In this document: positions 50,280 to 62,319 of the stretch, piece by piece | How positions within the stretch are numbered: position 1 is the first letter of the stretch | Layout: each line of letters opens with the position of its first letter | Source: Xanthomonas massiliensis | Lineage (GTDB): Bacteria > Pseudomonadota > Gammaproteobacteria > Xanthomonadales > Xanthomonadaceae | Reading direction: 5' to 3' | Length of the DNA stretch: 64,000 bases | Assembly: GCF_900018785.1 (NCBI RefSeq) | Contig: NZ_FCOY01000007.1 | Span: forward strand, 493,312 to 557,311 | Program-made: the position numbers and the translations under genes | The notes under the pieces: model-generated | What the model was told of the DNA's origin: nothing | What the model saw: the letters and a program-made list of their open reading frames with translations, nothing else | The model's database searches: none

Positions 50280-50302
50280 GCCTCCGCCCGCGCGGCGGAG
50301 GC
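50280..50302 (+). promoter_or_regulatory. Hairpin between ahpC and ahpF
   Basis: Arms GCCTCCGC (50280-50287) and GCGGAGGC (50295-50302), 7-base loop, 17 bp after the ahpC stop and without a T-run. It probably acts as a partial attenuator giving more AhpC than AhpF. The remainder of the 187-bp spacer shows no promoter by eye. Confidence 0.45.
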
Positions 50303-50450
50303 CGGGGGCGAACCGGAGCCGGTGCCGGCCAGCCCGCCACCGCCCGCCATGCCGCCTGCGCCGGCTGCGGTTCGCCCCCCATCCCTTCCCGATCCGCCGG
50401 CAGCCGCCCGCTGCCGTCCCCCATTCGCTCATTCGCGAGGAGTCCGCACC

Positions 50451-52040
50451 ATGTTGGATGACGCCCTGAAGACCCAGCTCAAGGCCTACCTGGAAAAGGT
50501 GGTCCGCCCGATCCACATCACCGCCTCGGTCGATGATGGCGCCAAGTCCGCCGAGATGCTGGAACTGCTCGAGGACCTGGCATCGCTGTCCGATGCCGTG
50601 AGCCTGGAAGTGCGCCGCGACGACGACGTGCGCAAGCCGTCCTTCGCCCTGACCAGCCCCGGCCAGGACATCCACCTGCGCTTTGCCGGCATCCCGATGG
50701 GCCACGAATTCACCTCCCTGGTGCTGGCCCTGCTGCAGGTCGGCGGGCATCCGTCCAAGGCCGCGCCGGAGCTGCTGGAGCAGGTGAAGAACCTCGACGG
50801 CGACTACCGCTTCGAGACCTATTTCTCGCTGTCGTGCCAGAACTGCCCAGACGTGGTCCAGGCGCTGAACCTGATGGCGGTGCTAAACCCCCGGGTGCAG
50901 CACGTGGCCGTGGACGGCGCCCTGTTCCAGGACGAGGTCGAGCAGCGCCAGGTGATGTCGGTGCCGACGGTCTACCTCAACGGCGAGCCCTTCGACCAGG
51001 GCCGCATGACGCTGGAGCAGATCGTGGCCAAGCTCGACACCGGCGCAGCCGCGCGCGAAGCCGGCAAGATCGCCGCCAAGGCACCGTTCGACGTGCTGGT
51101 GGTCGGCGGCGGCCCGGCCGGCTCGGCGGCGGCGGTCTATGCCGCACGCAAGGGCATCCGCACCGGCCTGGTGGCCGAGCGCTTCGGCGGCCAGGTGCTC
51201 GACACCATGGCCATCGAGAACTTCGTCTCGGTCGAATACACCGAGGGCCCGAAGCTGGGCGCGGCGCTGGAGAGCCACGTGCGCATGTACGACGTGGACA
51301 TCATGAACCTGCAGCGCGCCGAGCAGCTGGTGCCGGCCGGCGCCGACGGCCTGGTCGAGGTCAAGCTGGCCAGCGGCGCCTCGCTGAAGTCGCGCACGGT
51401 GATCCTCTCGCCCGGCGCACGCTGGCGCGACATGGGCGTGCCCGGCGAGGCCGAGTACCGCACCAAGGGCGTGACCTACTGCCCGCACTGCGACGGCCCG
51501 CTGTTCAAGGGCAAGAAGGTGGCGGTGATCGGCGGCGGCAACTCCGGCGTGGAAGCGGCCATCGACCTGGCCGGCGTGGTCGGCCACGTCACCCTGATCG
51601 AGTTCATGGAGACCCTGCGCGCCGACGAGGTGCTGCAGCGCAAGCTGCGCAGCCTGCCCAACGTGGACATCGTCACCCATGCCCAGACCACCGAGGTCCT
51701 GGGCGACGGGCAGAAGGTCACCGGCCTGGCCTACAAGGACCGCGCCACCGGCGAATCGCACACGGTGGAACTGGCCGGCGTGTTCGTGCAGATCGGCCTG
51801 CTGCCGGTCACCGGCTGGCTGAAGGACACGGTGGCGCTGACCCCGCGCGGCGAGATCGTGATCGACGAGCGCGGCCAGACCAGCCTGCCCGGCGTGTTCG
51901 CCGCCGGCGATGCGACCACGGTGCCCTACAAGCAGATCATCATCGCCATGGGGGCCGGCGCCACCGCCGCGCTGAGCGCCTTCGACCACCTGATCCGCAC
52001 CAGCGCCCCGGCCGAAAGCGCCGAGGCCAAGGCCGCATGA
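50451..52040 (+). CDS. ahpF: Alkyl hydroperoxide reductase subunit F
   Basis: NADH-dependent flavoprotein that re-reduces AhpC. The 529-aa product has the N-terminal double thioredoxin-fold domain with Cys129-x-x-Cys132 (SCQNC) and the FAD loop [17 protein letters not shown]. The thioredoxin-reductase-like redox centre YCPHCDG lies near residue 345, followed by the NAD-binding [14 protein letters not shown]. The start is the ATG at 50451 after GCGAGGAG; 43 upstream in-frame codons are Pro/Ala-rich noise. It is followed by oxyR after 40 bp. Confidence 0.97.
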   Translation: MLDDALKTQLKAYLEKVVRPIHITASVDDGAKSAEMLELLEDLASLSDAVSLEVRRDDDVRKPSFALTSPGQDIHLRFAGIPMGHEFTSLVLALLQVGGHPSKAAPELLEQVKNLDGDYRFETYFSLSCQNCPDVVQALNLMAVLNPRVQHVAVDGALFQDEVEQRQVMSVPTVYLNGEPFDQGRMTLEQIVAKLDTGAAAREAGKIAAKAPFDVLVVGGGPAGSAAAVYAARKGIRTGLVAERFGGQVLDTMAIENFVSVEYTEGPKLGAALESHVRMYDVDIMNLQRAEQLVPAGADGLVEVKLASGASLKSRTVILSPGARWRDMGVPGEAEYRTKGVTYCPHCDGPLFKGKKVAVIGGGNSGVEAAIDLAGVVGHVTLIEFMETLRADEVLQRKLRSLPNVDIVTHAQTTEVLGDGQKVTGLAYKDRATGESHTVELAGVFVQIGLLPVTGWLKDTVALTPRGEIVIDERGQTSLPGVFAAGDATTVPYKQIIIAMGAGATAALSAFDHLIRTSAPAESAEAKAA

Positions 52041-52080
52041 CGGAGGCGCGGCGGGGCCCGCCCCGCCGCCACGGACCGGC

Positions 52081-53022
52081 ATGAACCTGCGCGATCTCAA
52101 GTACCTGGTGGCCCTGGCCGACCACAAGCACTTCGGCAAGGCCGCCGAGGCCAGCTTCGTCAGCCAGCCCACGCTCTCCACCCAGATCAAGAAGCTGGAG
52201 GAGGAGCTCGGCGTGGCGCTGGTCGAGCGCGCCCCGCGCAAGGTCATGCTGACCCCGGCCGGGCGCGAGGCCGCCGAGCGCGCGCGCCGCATCGTCGCCG
52301 AGATCGACCAGCTCAAGGAGGCGGCGCGGCGAAGCCGCGACCCGGAAGCCGGCACCGTGCGCCTGGGCATCTTCCCCACCCTGGGGCCATACCTGCTGCC
52401 GCACGTGGTGCCGCGCATCCGCCAGCGCTTCCCCCACCTGGAGCTGCTGCTGGTGGAGGAGAAGAGCGACCGCCTGCTGGCCCAGTTGCACGAGGGCAAG
52501 CTCGACGCCGCCATCCTCGCCCTGCCGGTGCACGACGACCAGCTGCACACCGAATTCCTGTTCGAGGAGGCCTTCCTGCTGGCCGTGCCCGAGGGCCATG
52601 CGCTGGCGGCGCGGCCGGACATCGCCCTGGACGACCTGCACGAGCAGCGCCTGCTGCTGCTCGAGGACGGCCACTGCCTGCGCGACCAGGCACTGGACGT
52701 GTGCCATCTGGCCGGTGCCAGCGAGAAGTCCGAGTTCCGCGCCACCAGCCTGGAGACGCTGCGGCAGATGGTGGCCGCCAACGTCGGGGTGACGCTGCTG
52801 CCGGCGCTGGCAGTACAGCCGCCGGTGGCGCCGTCCCCTGACATCCGGCTGCTGCCGTTCCGCGACCGGCCGCGGCCAAGCCGGCGCATCGCCATGGCGT
52901 GGCGGCGCAGCTCGGCCATGGCCGGCTTCCTGGCGCGCCTGGCCGAGCAGTTCCGGGCCCTGCCGCCGGCGCTGCTGGCCGGGGAGGGCGAATCCGCGCC
53001 GGGCATCCGGGCCAGGGCCTGA
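52081..53022 (+). CDS. oxyR: Hydrogen peroxide sensor OxyR (LysR family)
   Basis: A 313-aa LysR-type regulator with an N-terminal winged helix (LADHKHFGKAAEASFVSQPTL) and the two redox cysteines Cys199 and Cys208 in EDGHCLRDQALDVC, which form the activating disulfide. GIFPTLGPYLLP and the ATSLETLRQMVAANVGVTLLP segment are typical of OxyR. Its place as the last gene of ahpC-ahpF-oxyR suggests positive feedback through the OxyR site upstream of ahpC. Confidence 0.96.
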   Translation: MNLRDLKYLVALADHKHFGKAAEASFVSQPTLSTQIKKLEEELGVALVERAPRKVMLTPAGREAAERARRIVAEIDQLKEAARRSRDPEAGTVRLGIFPTLGPYLLPHVVPRIRQRFPHLELLLVEEKSDRLLAQLHEGKLDAAILALPVHDDQLHTEFLFEEAFLLAVPEGHALAARPDIALDDLHEQRLLLLEDGHCLRDQALDVCHLAGASEKSEFRATSLETLRQMVAANVGVTLLPALAVQPPVAPSPDIRLLPFRDRPRPSRRIAMAWRRSSAMAGFLARLAEQFRALPPALLAGEGESAPGIRARA

Positions 53023-53076
53023 ACCGTCGCCGGGCCGGGTCTCGCCTCGGCCCGCGTTCCTCCGGACAATGGCGCG

Positions 53077-53096
53077 GGGCGCCGGATGCGGCGCCC
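53077..53096 (+). terminator. Hairpin after oxyR
   Basis: Arms GGGCGCC (53077-53083) and GGCGCCC (53090-53096) with a 6-base loop, followed by TTCGTCC. It lies 54 bp past oxyR and before rnk, so it may end the peroxide operon. Confidence 0.45.
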
Positions 53097-53124
53097 TTCG
53101 TCCATCCATGACCGGAGCCTTCCG

Positions 53125-53568
53125 ATGAACACCCATGCCAGCGGCCTGCCGCCGTCCCCCGCCGCCCCTTCCCTGATCCTCTCCAGCCACGACCTGGCCC
53201 GGCTGGAAGCCCTGCTCGAGTCGCCCGCCCTGGCACGCCTGCCGGCGGCCGCGGCCCTGGCCGGCGAACTCGAACGCGCCACCGTGGTGCCGCCCGGGCA
53301 GCTGCCGCCGGACGTGGTCGCCATGCACTCGCAGGTGGACTGCGAGGATGAGCTGGGCGGCGAGCACCACCGCCTGATCCTGGTCTACCCGCACGAGGCC
53401 GACGTGGCCCGCGGCCGGATCTCGGTGCTGGCGCCGGTGGGCGCGGCGCTGCTGGGCCTGCGCCAGGGCCAGTCCATCGACTGGCGCACCGCCGACGGAC
53501 GCGCCCTGCGCCTGCGCGTGAGCGCCGTGCGCCGCCCGACCGAGGCCGCCGGCGACGCCCATCGTTGA
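53125..53568 (+). CDS. rnk: Rnk-like nucleoside diphosphate kinase regulator (GreA/B C-terminal fold)
   Basis: A 147-aa protein with a short N-terminal helical part ([14 protein letters not shown]) and a GreA/GreB-like C-terminal domain. That domain contains [47 protein letters not shown] and IDWRTADGR. Rnk proteins bind RNA polymerase near the secondary channel. The ATG at 53125 has GGAG seven bases upstream. It lies between oxyR and tal with no evidence of co-transcription. Confidence 0.87.
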   Translation: MNTHASGLPPSPAAPSLILSSHDLARLEALLESPALARLPAAAALAGELERATVVPPGQLPPDVVAMHSQVDCEDELGGEHHRLILVYPHEADVARGRISVLAPVGAALLGLRQGQSIDWRTADGRALRLRVSAVRRPTEAAGDAHR

Positions 53569-53617
53569 AGCGGTTAAGGTAGCCGTCCGACACCGCGCAC
53601 ACCGAGAAAACCAAGCG

Positions 53618-54586
53618 ATGACGCAGAACGAATCCAAGCTGGCCCAGCTGCGGCGCATGTCCGTGGTGGTGGCCGACACCGGCGACTACGAGGCCATCAA
53701 GCGCCTGCAGCCGGTGGACTGCACCACCAATCCCACCCTGGTGAAGAAGGCGCTGGACCTGCCGGTCTATGCCGGGCTGATCGAGCGCGAGCTGGCCTGG
53801 GGCCGGCAGCAGGCCGGCGACGCCGGCACCGTGGCGCGCCAGGTGGCCGACCGCCTGACCGTCGGCGTGGGCAGCATGCTGGCCGGGCTGGTGCCGGGCC
53901 GGGTCTCCACCGAGGTCGATGCCGACCTCTCCCACGACAGTGCCGCCACCGTGGCCAAGGCGCGCGCGTTCATCGCCCTGTACGCCGCGCGCGGCGTGCC
54001 GCGCGAGAAGGTGCTGATCAAGATCGCCGCCACCTGGGAGGGCGTCGAGGCCGCGCGCCAGCTGCAGGCCGAAGGCATCGACTGCAACCTGACGCTGATC
54101 TTCAACCCCACCCAGGCGCTGGCCTGCGCCGAGGCCGGCGCGTTCCTGATCTCCCCGTTCGTCGGCCGCATCCTCGACTGGTACGTGGCCCACGGCCAGG
54201 CGCCGGCCAGCATCGACGAGGACCCGGGCGTGATCTTCGTGCGCGCGGTGTATACCGGCTTCAAGCGCCGCGGCTTCGCCACCGTGGTGATGGGCGCCTC
54301 GTTCCGATCCACCGCGCAGATCGAGGCGCTGGCCGGCTGCGACCGCCTGACCATCTCGCCGGAGCTGCTGGAGAAGCTGGACGCCGAGTACGGCCCGCTG
54401 CCGCGCAAGCTGGTCCCCGGCGCGGCGGACCCGGTCGAGGCGGCGGCACCGGTGGATGCGGCCCGCTTCGCCGCCGCCCTGGAGGCGGATGCGATGGCCC
54501 GCGAGAAGCTGGCCGGCGGCATCGCCACCTTCGCCCAGGACCTGCAGGCACTGCGCGAGCGGCTGGGCGAGCGCCTGCGCGCCTGA
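53618..54586 (+). CDS. tal: Transaldolase
   Basis: Non-oxidative pentose phosphate enzyme moving a dihydroxyacetone unit. The 322-aa TalB-type product has the [13 protein letters not shown] segment, the Schiff-base lysine at about residue 135 in [11 protein letters not shown], and [18 protein letters not shown]. Length and order are standard. A 9-bp-arm hairpin follows the stop, then tandem repeats and a pseudogene. Confidence 0.97.
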   Translation: MTQNESKLAQLRRMSVVVADTGDYEAIKRLQPVDCTTNPTLVKKALDLPVYAGLIERELAWGRQQAGDAGTVARQVADRLTVGVGSMLAGLVPGRVSTEVDADLSHDSAATVAKARAFIALYAARGVPREKVLIKIAATWEGVEAARQLQAEGIDCNLTLIFNPTQALACAEAGAFLISPFVGRILDWYVAHGQAPASIDEDPGVIFVRAVYTGFKRRGFATVVMGASFRSTAQIEALAGCDRLTISPELLEKLDAEYGPLPRKLVPGAADPVEAAAPVDAARFAAALEADAMAREKLAGGIATFAQDLQALRERLGERLRA

Positions 54587-54593
54587 GATCGAC

Positions 54594-54622
54594 CCGCCGC
54601 GCGCCACTGCGGTGCGCGGCGG
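54594..54622 (+). terminator. Hairpin after tal
   Basis: Arms CCGCCGCGC (54594-54602) and GCGCGGCGG (54614-54622) around an 11-base loop, 7 bp past the tal stop, without a T-run. Confidence 0.45.
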
Positions 54623-54625
54623 CCA

Positions 54626-54673
54626 TCGCCTTGCCGTGCGTGGTGGCCGTCGCCTTGCCGTGCGTGGTGGCCA
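54626..54673. repeat. Two 24-bp tandem repeats plus a partial unit
   Basis: The unit starting TCGCCTTGCCGTGCG occurs at 54626-54649 and 54650-54673 with one difference at the last base. A degenerate partial copy of its end (GTGCGCGGCGGCCA) lies immediately upstream, inside the tal hairpin. In one frame it would encode an 8-residue repeat, but no gene uses it. Confidence 0.8.
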
Positions 54674-54716
54674 CAGCCGACCATCGGCTGATCCCTGGGC
54701 GAAGAAGGGAGGCGGC

Positions 54717-55286
54717 ATGGCGAAGAACGCGACCGTGATGGTCGATGGCGCGTGGCGGACAGGGAGATCGGCCTGGTGCTGCCGGCCGCGCGCGAAGGGT
54801 TCGGCGACGAGGTGGCCAGCGCCCGCATCGATGGCCAACCGCTGGAGTCGATCGGCGGGCTGCGGATCGTGCCGCAGTTCGCCCTGTCCGGCCTGGACCC
54901 GCTGGAGGCCGACCTTGGATCCTGCCCGGCGGCGAGCGCCGGCAGGCCGGCGAGATCCCGGGCCTGAGCATCCTGCCGCGCCAGCGCCTGCAGCACGGCC
55001 GGCCGGTGGCGGCGATCTGCGGCGCCACCCTGGCGCTGGGCCATGCCGGCCTGCTGGAACGGCATGCCCACACCAGCAATTCGCCCGGGTTCCTGCAGCG
55101 GCACCTGCCCGGCTACGCCGGCCAGGCGCTGTACCGGACGCAGCCGGTGGTGAGCGAAGGCGGGTTGGCGACCGCGCCGGGCATCCGCCCGGTCGGCTTC
55201 GCCTGCGCCTGCTGCATCCCGAACGCGAGGACACGATCGGGCAGGTCCGCGCGGAGTTCGTCGCCGAATTCGCCGGCGCCCGCTGA
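54717..55286 (+). pseudogene. Broken DJ-1/PfpI-family (glutamine amidotransferase-like) gene
   Basis: Pieces in three frames join into one DJ-1/PfpI protein of about 190 residues: MAKNATVMVDG, ADREIGLVLPAAREGFGDEV through SIGGLRIVPQFALSGLDPLEADL, WILPGGE through VAAICGATLALGHAGLLE (with the nucleophile-elbow cysteine) to GGLATAPGIRPVGFA, then RLRLLHPERED to the stop. Single-base losses near 54753 and 54915 and a further shift near 55201 break the frame. A good Shine-Dalgarno (GGGAGG) still precedes the ATG. Neighbouring genes are intact, so real decay is more likely than poor sequence quality, but homopolymer errors cannot be excluded. Confidence 0.8.
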
Positions 55287-55297
55287 AGCCGCGCGCC

Positions 55298-56362
55298 TCA
55301 GCGCGGTGCTTCGGGCGGGTCGGAATCGATCACCTGCACCGGCTGGCCGGTGGTCTGCGGCAGCACTTGCGCATCGGTGGCCACCATCACCGTGCCCGGT
55401 GCCAGCAGCGGCAGCACCTGCGCCTTGAACGCTTCCGGGATCACGATCTGGTTGGCCTCGGCGGGCGTGAGCACCTGGCCGGCATCGTCCTCGTGGCCAG
55501 GCACGCCGATGGCGATCCACGACGGCTGCGGTGCGTCGGCCGCCGCATCGGCCGTGGCCGGCGGCACGTAGCCGTCGGCGACGATGTAGACGCGGGTGCC
55601 GGTGCGCGGCTGCGGCTCGTCCAGCGCGATGCGGGTGCGGCCGATCTCCACGCCGTCGCGGTAGACGAACATGATCCGGTCGCTGCGGCTGAACACGATC
55701 GAGATCGGCCCGGTGCCGGGCGCGCGCTCGGGCTCCCAGCGCCACGGCCGGCCGTCCTCCAGCAGCAGGTCCACGGTCTTGCCGGTGGCCGGGTCGATCG
55801 GGCTCAGCGGACCGGGATGGACCACGTCCACCGGCGCCTTGCCGGCCTCGGACACCACCACCGTCATGCCCATGTTGGAAGCCTCGAACAGCTTCTCGGC
55901 GAACACCGTGGGCAGGTGGATGCAGCCGTGCGACTCGGGATAGCCGGGCAGGCCGCCGGCATGCAGCGCCACCCCGCCCCAGGTCAGGCGCTGCTGGTAG
56001 GGCATGGGGGCGTTGTCGTACTCGTTGGAGTGGTGGTCCTTGTCCTTCTGCAGGATGGTGAACACGCCGGTCGGGGTCTCGTAGCCCTTCCTGCCGCTGC
56101 TGATGGTCGACACCCCCACCAGGATGCCGTTGCGGTACACGTAGGCGCGCTGCTCGGTCAGGCTGACGACCACCGCCATCGGCCCCAGTGCCTTGCTGTC
56201 GCCGCCCCAGATCCATTCGCCGGGCTTGAGCTGCGAGGGCGCGGTATCCACGCTGCTGGACTTCGGCGCGCCCCAGGTGGGCGCCGCCAGCGCCGGGACG
56301 GCCAACAGCAGCAGGGACAGGGCCAGGACGAACGGCCGGCAGAATGCAGCGGAGAGGGACAT
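55298..56362 (-). CDS. L,D-transpeptidase (YkuD domain), exported
   Basis: A 354-aa cell-wall enzyme: signal peptide to about residue 27 (LLLLAVPALAAP), then a YkuD domain from about 62. The active-site pattern has His134 in GVALHAGGLPGYPESHGC and the catalytic Cys147 in SHGCIHLP. A C-terminal region of about 200 residues holds a second partial strand-rich repeat (IVFSRSDRIMFVYRDGVEIGRTRI) resembling the YkuD start without its Cys. It probably forms 3-3 crosslinks or attaches proteins to peptidoglycan. The start is the ATG at 56362; upstream codons from a TTG are not conserved. Confidence 0.9.
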   Translation of the reverse strand: MSLSAAFCRPFVLALSLLLLAVPALAAPTWGAPKSSSVDTAPSQLKPGEWIWGGDSKALGPMAVVVSLTEQRAYVYRNGILVGVSTISSGRKGYETPTGVFTILQKDKDHHSNEYDNAPMPYQQRLTWGGVALHAGGLPGYPESHGCIHLPTVFAEKLFEASNMGMTVVVSEAGKAPVDVVHPGPLSPIDPATGKTVDLLLEDGRPWRWEPERAPGTGPISIVFSRSDRIMFVYRDGVEIGRTRIALDEPQPRTGTRVYIVADGYVPPATADAAADAPQPSWIAIGVPGHEDDAGQVLTPAEANQIVIPEAFKAQVLPLLAPGTVMVATDAQVLPQTTGQPVQVIDSDPPEAPR

Positions 56363-56703
56363 GCGGGGCGACTTCCATTTCGGAAACAGGGCCAAGTCTA
56401 TGGCCTGGCATCCCTCCCCGGGCAGATCGCGCCGTCACCGCGCCTGCCCCGGGGGCGAGGAGGAAGGAAGAGGCCGTGGACCTGCGTTCCCGCCGAGCGA
56501 TGACGAAGCAGCCCCGGGCACGCGCAGGCGCGGCGTCCCCGGTTTGGCCTGCCGGTGAGTGGACGACAAGCCCCGGCGACGGCCGCATCGCCGCTTCGCG
56601 GCCGCCGCCGCGCCTGCGCGGCATATGGTCATCGCCAGGCGTCATGACGGTTTTCCCGAAGCCGCGTTTACGTTGGGCACCCCCCATCTGCACCGGCCCG
56701 ACC
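56363..56703. other. Divergent spacer between the L,D-transpeptidase and the MBL gene
   Basis: 341 bp with open frames on both strands but no domain similarity or start signals. GC-rich inverted repeats around 56590-56640 are visible. I could not identify a convincing -35/-10 pair for either gene. Confidence 0.45.
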
Positions 56704-57822
56704 ATGCCCCAAGCCCGCCTGAGCCGTCGCGTCTTCCTCGGAGGGGCCGGTGCCGGCCTGGCCTCGCTGCTGCTGCCCTGGCCGGTCCTCGGCCAGGCCC
56801 CGCCGCGCACCACGCCGGTACCGCAGGTGGACGCGCTCAAGATCCGCGTGGTCACCGACGGGCTGTCCTACGCGCTGGCCAAGAGCGGCCGCGAGGGCGA
56901 CGTCGATGTCGTGCGCCCCGGGCACTTCCTGACCAGGGACGCGCCACCGGGCAAGGCGCTGATCGGCGAGTTCGGGCTGTCGCTGCACGCCGAGTCGGTG
57001 CTCGGCGCGCAGACCCGGCGCGTGCTGGTCGATTTCGGCTATACCCCCGAGGCGATCAACAACAATCTCGAGCTGCTCGGCATCGACGTGTCGCAGCTGG
57101 ACGCGCTGGTGCTCAGCCACGGCCACTACGACCATTTCGGCGGCATGGCCGGCTTCCTGGACAAGCACGGCCCGGCGCTGAAGCCGGACATCCCGCTGTA
57201 CCTGGGGACCGAGGAGGCGTTCTGCGCGCGCCGCTACACCAGCAACGGTGGCAACTACGGGGTGATCGACCGCGCCGCGCTGCAGGCCGCGCACGTACGC
57301 GTGGCGTCCTCCGACGCGCCGGCCCTGGTCGCCGGCCACGCCCTCAACACCGGGTACATCCCGCAGGACGGCTTCGAGAAGGTGCTCTCGCCGACCCAGT
57401 ACCGGGCCGGCCTGGACGCGGCCGGCAACGGCTGCCGGCCCGACCGGCTGGCCGATGCGCACGACCACGACGCCGACGTCCCCGACGACTTCCACCACGA
57501 GGTCGCCACCGCCTACCACCTGCGCGGCAAGGGGCTGGTGGTGCTGACCTCGTGCGGCCATCGCGGCGTGGTCAATTCGGTCAAGCGCGCCCGGGCCGTG
57601 TCCGGCGTGGACAAGGTGCACGCGGTGATCGGCGGCTTCCACCTGGCCCCGCACGGGCCGGACTACGTGGCCGAGACGCTGGACGGCCTGCTGGCGCTGG
57701 ACGTGGACCACATCGTGCCGCTGCACTGCAGCGGCGAGCCGTTCTACGAGCTGGCCCGTGCCACCGCGCCAGAGCGCCTGATCCGCGCCTACGTCGGCAC
57801 CACGCTGGGGTTCAGCGCGTAA
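56704..57822 (+). CDS. Tat-exported metallo-beta-lactamase-fold protein
   Basis: A 372-aa protein whose N terminus carries a twin-arginine signal, SRRVFLGGAGAGLASLLLPW, cleaved near LGQA. The MBL metal motif H139-x-H-x-D-H is in LSHGHYDHFGG, with LTSCGHRGVVNS and VIGGFHLAPHG giving the later ligands. Sequence style matches proteins annotated as 7,8-dihydropterin-6-yl-methyl-4-(beta-D-ribofuranosyl)aminobenzene 5'-phosphate synthase, but export makes that role doubtful. Tat export suggests metal loading in the cytosol. Its stop overlaps the end of the convergent gene by 11 bp. Confidence 0.87.
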   Translation: MPQARLSRRVFLGGAGAGLASLLLPWPVLGQAPPRTTPVPQVDALKIRVVTDGLSYALAKSGREGDVDVVRPGHFLTRDAPPGKALIGEFGLSLHAESVLGAQTRRVLVDFGYTPEAINNNLELLGIDVSQLDALVLSHGHYDHFGGMAGFLDKHGPALKPDIPLYLGTEEAFCARRYTSNGGNYGVIDRAALQAAHVRVASSDAPALVAGHALNTGYIPQDGFEKVLSPTQYRAGLDAAGNGCRPDRLADAHDHDADVPDDFHHEVATAYHLRGKGLVVLTSCGHRGVVNSVKRARAVSGVDKVHAVIGGFHLAPHGPDYVAETLDGLLALDVDHIVPLHCSGEPFYELARATAPERLIRAYVGTTLGFSA

Positions 57823-58630
57823 GCGTGGCGGCGGTGTCCGCCGCGCTCGCCACCTGGCGTGGCGGCTGCTGCAGCCGCGCCTGGGCGCAGCGCGCCAGCG
57901 CCGAACGTGCCAGCCAGGCCTGCTCGGGGTAGTAGGAAAAGACGAACTGGCCGTCCTTGAGCTGGTCGATGATCGGCTTGGCCACCGCCTTGCGCAGCGC
58001 CGGGCAGCCCCAGCTGCGGCCGAGCCGGCCCATGCGCCGGCCGTTGTCGGCATCCACGTAGGGGGCACCGTGCATGACGATGGCCCGGCTCATCGCCGCG
58101 TCGTTGAAGCCCGCGTCGAGCCCGTCCAGGCGCAGCGAATAACCGTTGCGCCCCTGGTAGGTGCCGCGCGTGTAGAACAGCCCCAGGCTGGAAGCGTGGG
58201 TGCCGTCGTCGTTGGAGAAGCGGGTCGGCACGTCGCCGCCGGAGCCCTGGCCGTGCGCCACCCACTCCCGGTACAGCAGCTGCCGGGCAGCCAGGTCGAA
58301 CACCCACAGGCGCGGGGTCAGCGAGGAACGGCTGTAGTCGATCACCGCCAGCCGGGTGGCGTCGCGCCCGGTGCCGGAGGCCTGCGCGCAGCGCATGGCC
58401 GACAGGCCCAGCGCCAGCACCTGCGGATCGGCGCCGGGCGCCAGGCGGGCCAGTTCCTCGCCGGTGGGCATGGCGGTGGGCATGGATCCGCCCCCCGCCG
58501 CCGGCGCCAGCGGCGGGCGCAGCGATCCGGCGGCATCGGGCAGGCGGGCGGGTTCGGCGGGCGAACGTGCGCCGGCCGGGGCGATGGCGGCGGCCAGCAC
58601 GGCCAGGGCGGGAAACAGGAAATACTTCAT
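57812..58630 (-). CDS. Murein L,D-transpeptidase catalytic-domain (YkuD_2-like) protein
   Basis: A 272-aa exported protein: signal peptide ([16 protein letters not shown]), Ala/Pro-rich linker, then a domain with [43 protein letters not shown] and the catalytic motif His187 (IVMHGAPY) plus Cys209 (RSWGCPAL). This is the YkuD_2 variant, where SWGC replaces SHGC. It is the second L,D-transpeptidase-like gene within 3 kb and differs in family from the first. It is convergent with the MBL gene. Confidence 0.88.
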   Translation of the reverse strand: MKYFLFPALAVLAAAIAPAGARSPAEPARLPDAAGSLRPPLAPAAGGGSMPTAMPTGEELARLAPGADPQVLALGLSAMRCAQASGTGRDATRLAVIDYSRSSLTPRLWVFDLAARQLLYREWVAHGQGSGGDVPTRFSNDDGTHASSLGLFYTRGTYQGRNGYSLRLDGLDAGFNDAAMSRAIVMHGAPYVDADNGRRMGRLGRSWGCPALRKAVAKPIIDQLKDGQFVFSYYPEQAWLARSALARCAQARLQQPPRQVASAADTAATLTR

Positions 58631-58685
58631 GGCAGGCGATTCAGGGCAGGGACGGGGGAGAACACGGAAGGCACGGCGCCCTTGC

Positions 58686-59384
<699 letters not shown>

Positions 59385-59395
59385 CGTGTTCCTCC

Positions 59396-59662
59396 TCAGG
59401 CCGGCGCCAGGCCGGAATCCAGATCTTCCTGCGAGGTGGGGACGGCGGCGGCGGCGTCCAAGTCCAGCGCGCGCACCGCCGCCTGCGCGGCCGGCAACGA
59501 TTCATCCGGCACGCACACCCGCAGCACGCCGAACAGCGGCAGCTCGCCGGCCCCGCCCAGCAGCGACTCGCCCAGCACGAACACCGGGATCCCGGCATCC
59601 TCGATCGCGTGGCGCGCCAGGTGGGCATCGATCAGGTTCGCGGCGTGGTAGGCGACCTTCAT
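59396..59662 (-). CDS. DUF2007-type small protein
   Basis: An 88-aa cytosolic protein, [41 protein letters not shown] at its N-terminal two thirds (read in parts), with the [16 protein letters not shown] motif. This is the ferredoxin-like DUF2007 (putative signal-transducing) fold. Partner and role unknown. It is immediately upstream of msrA and divergent from glnS. Confidence 0.82.
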   Translation of the reverse strand: MKVAYHAANLIDAHLARHAIEDAGIPVFVLGESLLGGAGELPLFGVLRVCVPDESLPAAQAAVRALDLDAAAAVPTSQEDLDSGLAPA

Positions 59663-59746
59663 GGCGCGGCTCCGGCAAGGGACTTCGAAGATACGCCTGG
59701 CGGCCCGGCGCGATAAACTGCCGGCCTCCTTGCATTCAGTTCCGGC

Positions 59747-61519
<1,773 letters not shown>

Positions 61520-61532
61520 ACCGGGGCGGGCC

Positions 61533-62267
61533 GTGGACCCAGCCTCCTCCCTGAGCCTGCGCAGCTACGGCCCGGACACGGCCGCCCACCGCCACGACCA
61601 CGCCCAGCTGGTGCTGCCGCTGCGCGGCACGATGGCGCTGGACATCGACGGCCGCGGGCTGCGCGTGGGCGCCGCCCGCGGCGCCTTCATCGCCCCGGGC
61701 GAGGCCCACGCCTGCTCGGCACAGGCCTGCGACCGCTTCGCGGTGATCGACTGCAGCCTGGCCGACCTCGGCGAGGCCACGGTGGAGCGCCTGCGCCGCG
61801 CACCGAACCTGGCAGTGCCCGCGCCGGCGCTGCACCTGCTCGGCTACCTGGCCACGCTCGGCGCAGCGCATGCCACCCTGCCGGACGACGTCGCCGGCCA
61901 TTGCCTGCCGCTGCTGCTGGCCGGGCTGACCGATGCCGACGCACCGCGGACCCGCCTCGACGCGCTGGCCCGGCAGGTGGAAGCCGCAGCCGGGGAGTCC
62001 TGGCCGGTCGAGCGCATGGCGCGCGTGGTCGGCGTCGGGCCGGCCCGCCTGCATGCGCTGTTCCGCCGCGAGCTGGACACCACCCCGCAGGCGTGGCTGA
62101 CCGGACTGCGCCTGCGCGAGGCGATGGCCCGCCTGGCCTGCAGCGACCGGCCGATCGCCCGGATCGCCCAGGACGGGGGCTGGTCGGACCAGAGCGCCCT
62201 GACCCGGGCCATGCGGCGCGTGGCCGGCTGCACGCCGGCCACCTACCGTCGCCGCCATCGCGGCTAG
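61533..62267 (+). CDS. AraC-family transcriptional regulator
   Basis: A 244-aa protein with an N-terminal cupin-like sensor (HRHDHAQLVLPLRGTMALDIDGRG, ARGAFIAPGEAHACSA) and a C-terminal double helix-turn-helix (WPVERMARVVGVGPARLHALFRRELDTTPQAWL and IARIAQDGGWSDQSALTRAMRRVAG, each read in parts). GTG start at 61533, 14 bp after glnS. It is followed directly by an EamA transporter, a common regulator-target pair. Confidence 0.9.
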   Translation: MDPASSLSLRSYGPDTAAHRHDHAQLVLPLRGTMALDIDGRGLRVGAARGAFIAPGEAHACSAQACDRFAVIDCSLADLGEATVERLRRAPNLAVPAPALHLLGYLATLGAAHATLPDDVAGHCLPLLLAGLTDADAPRTRLDALARQVEAAAGESWPVERMARVVGVGPARLHALFRRELDTTPQAWLTGLRLREAMARLACSDRPIARIAQDGGWSDQSALTRAMRRVAGCTPATYRRRHRG

Positions 62268-62319
62268 CCCGGGCCGAAACCGGCGAGCTTCGGCCAAGAC
62301 GCCTGCCCGCACCACCGCG

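Noticed and set aside
54456..55286. A single long plus-strand protein spanning the end of tal and the DJ-1 remnant
   Set aside because: It is a frame that happens to lack stops. Its start lies inside tal, and only its last 30 residues match the DJ-1 family.
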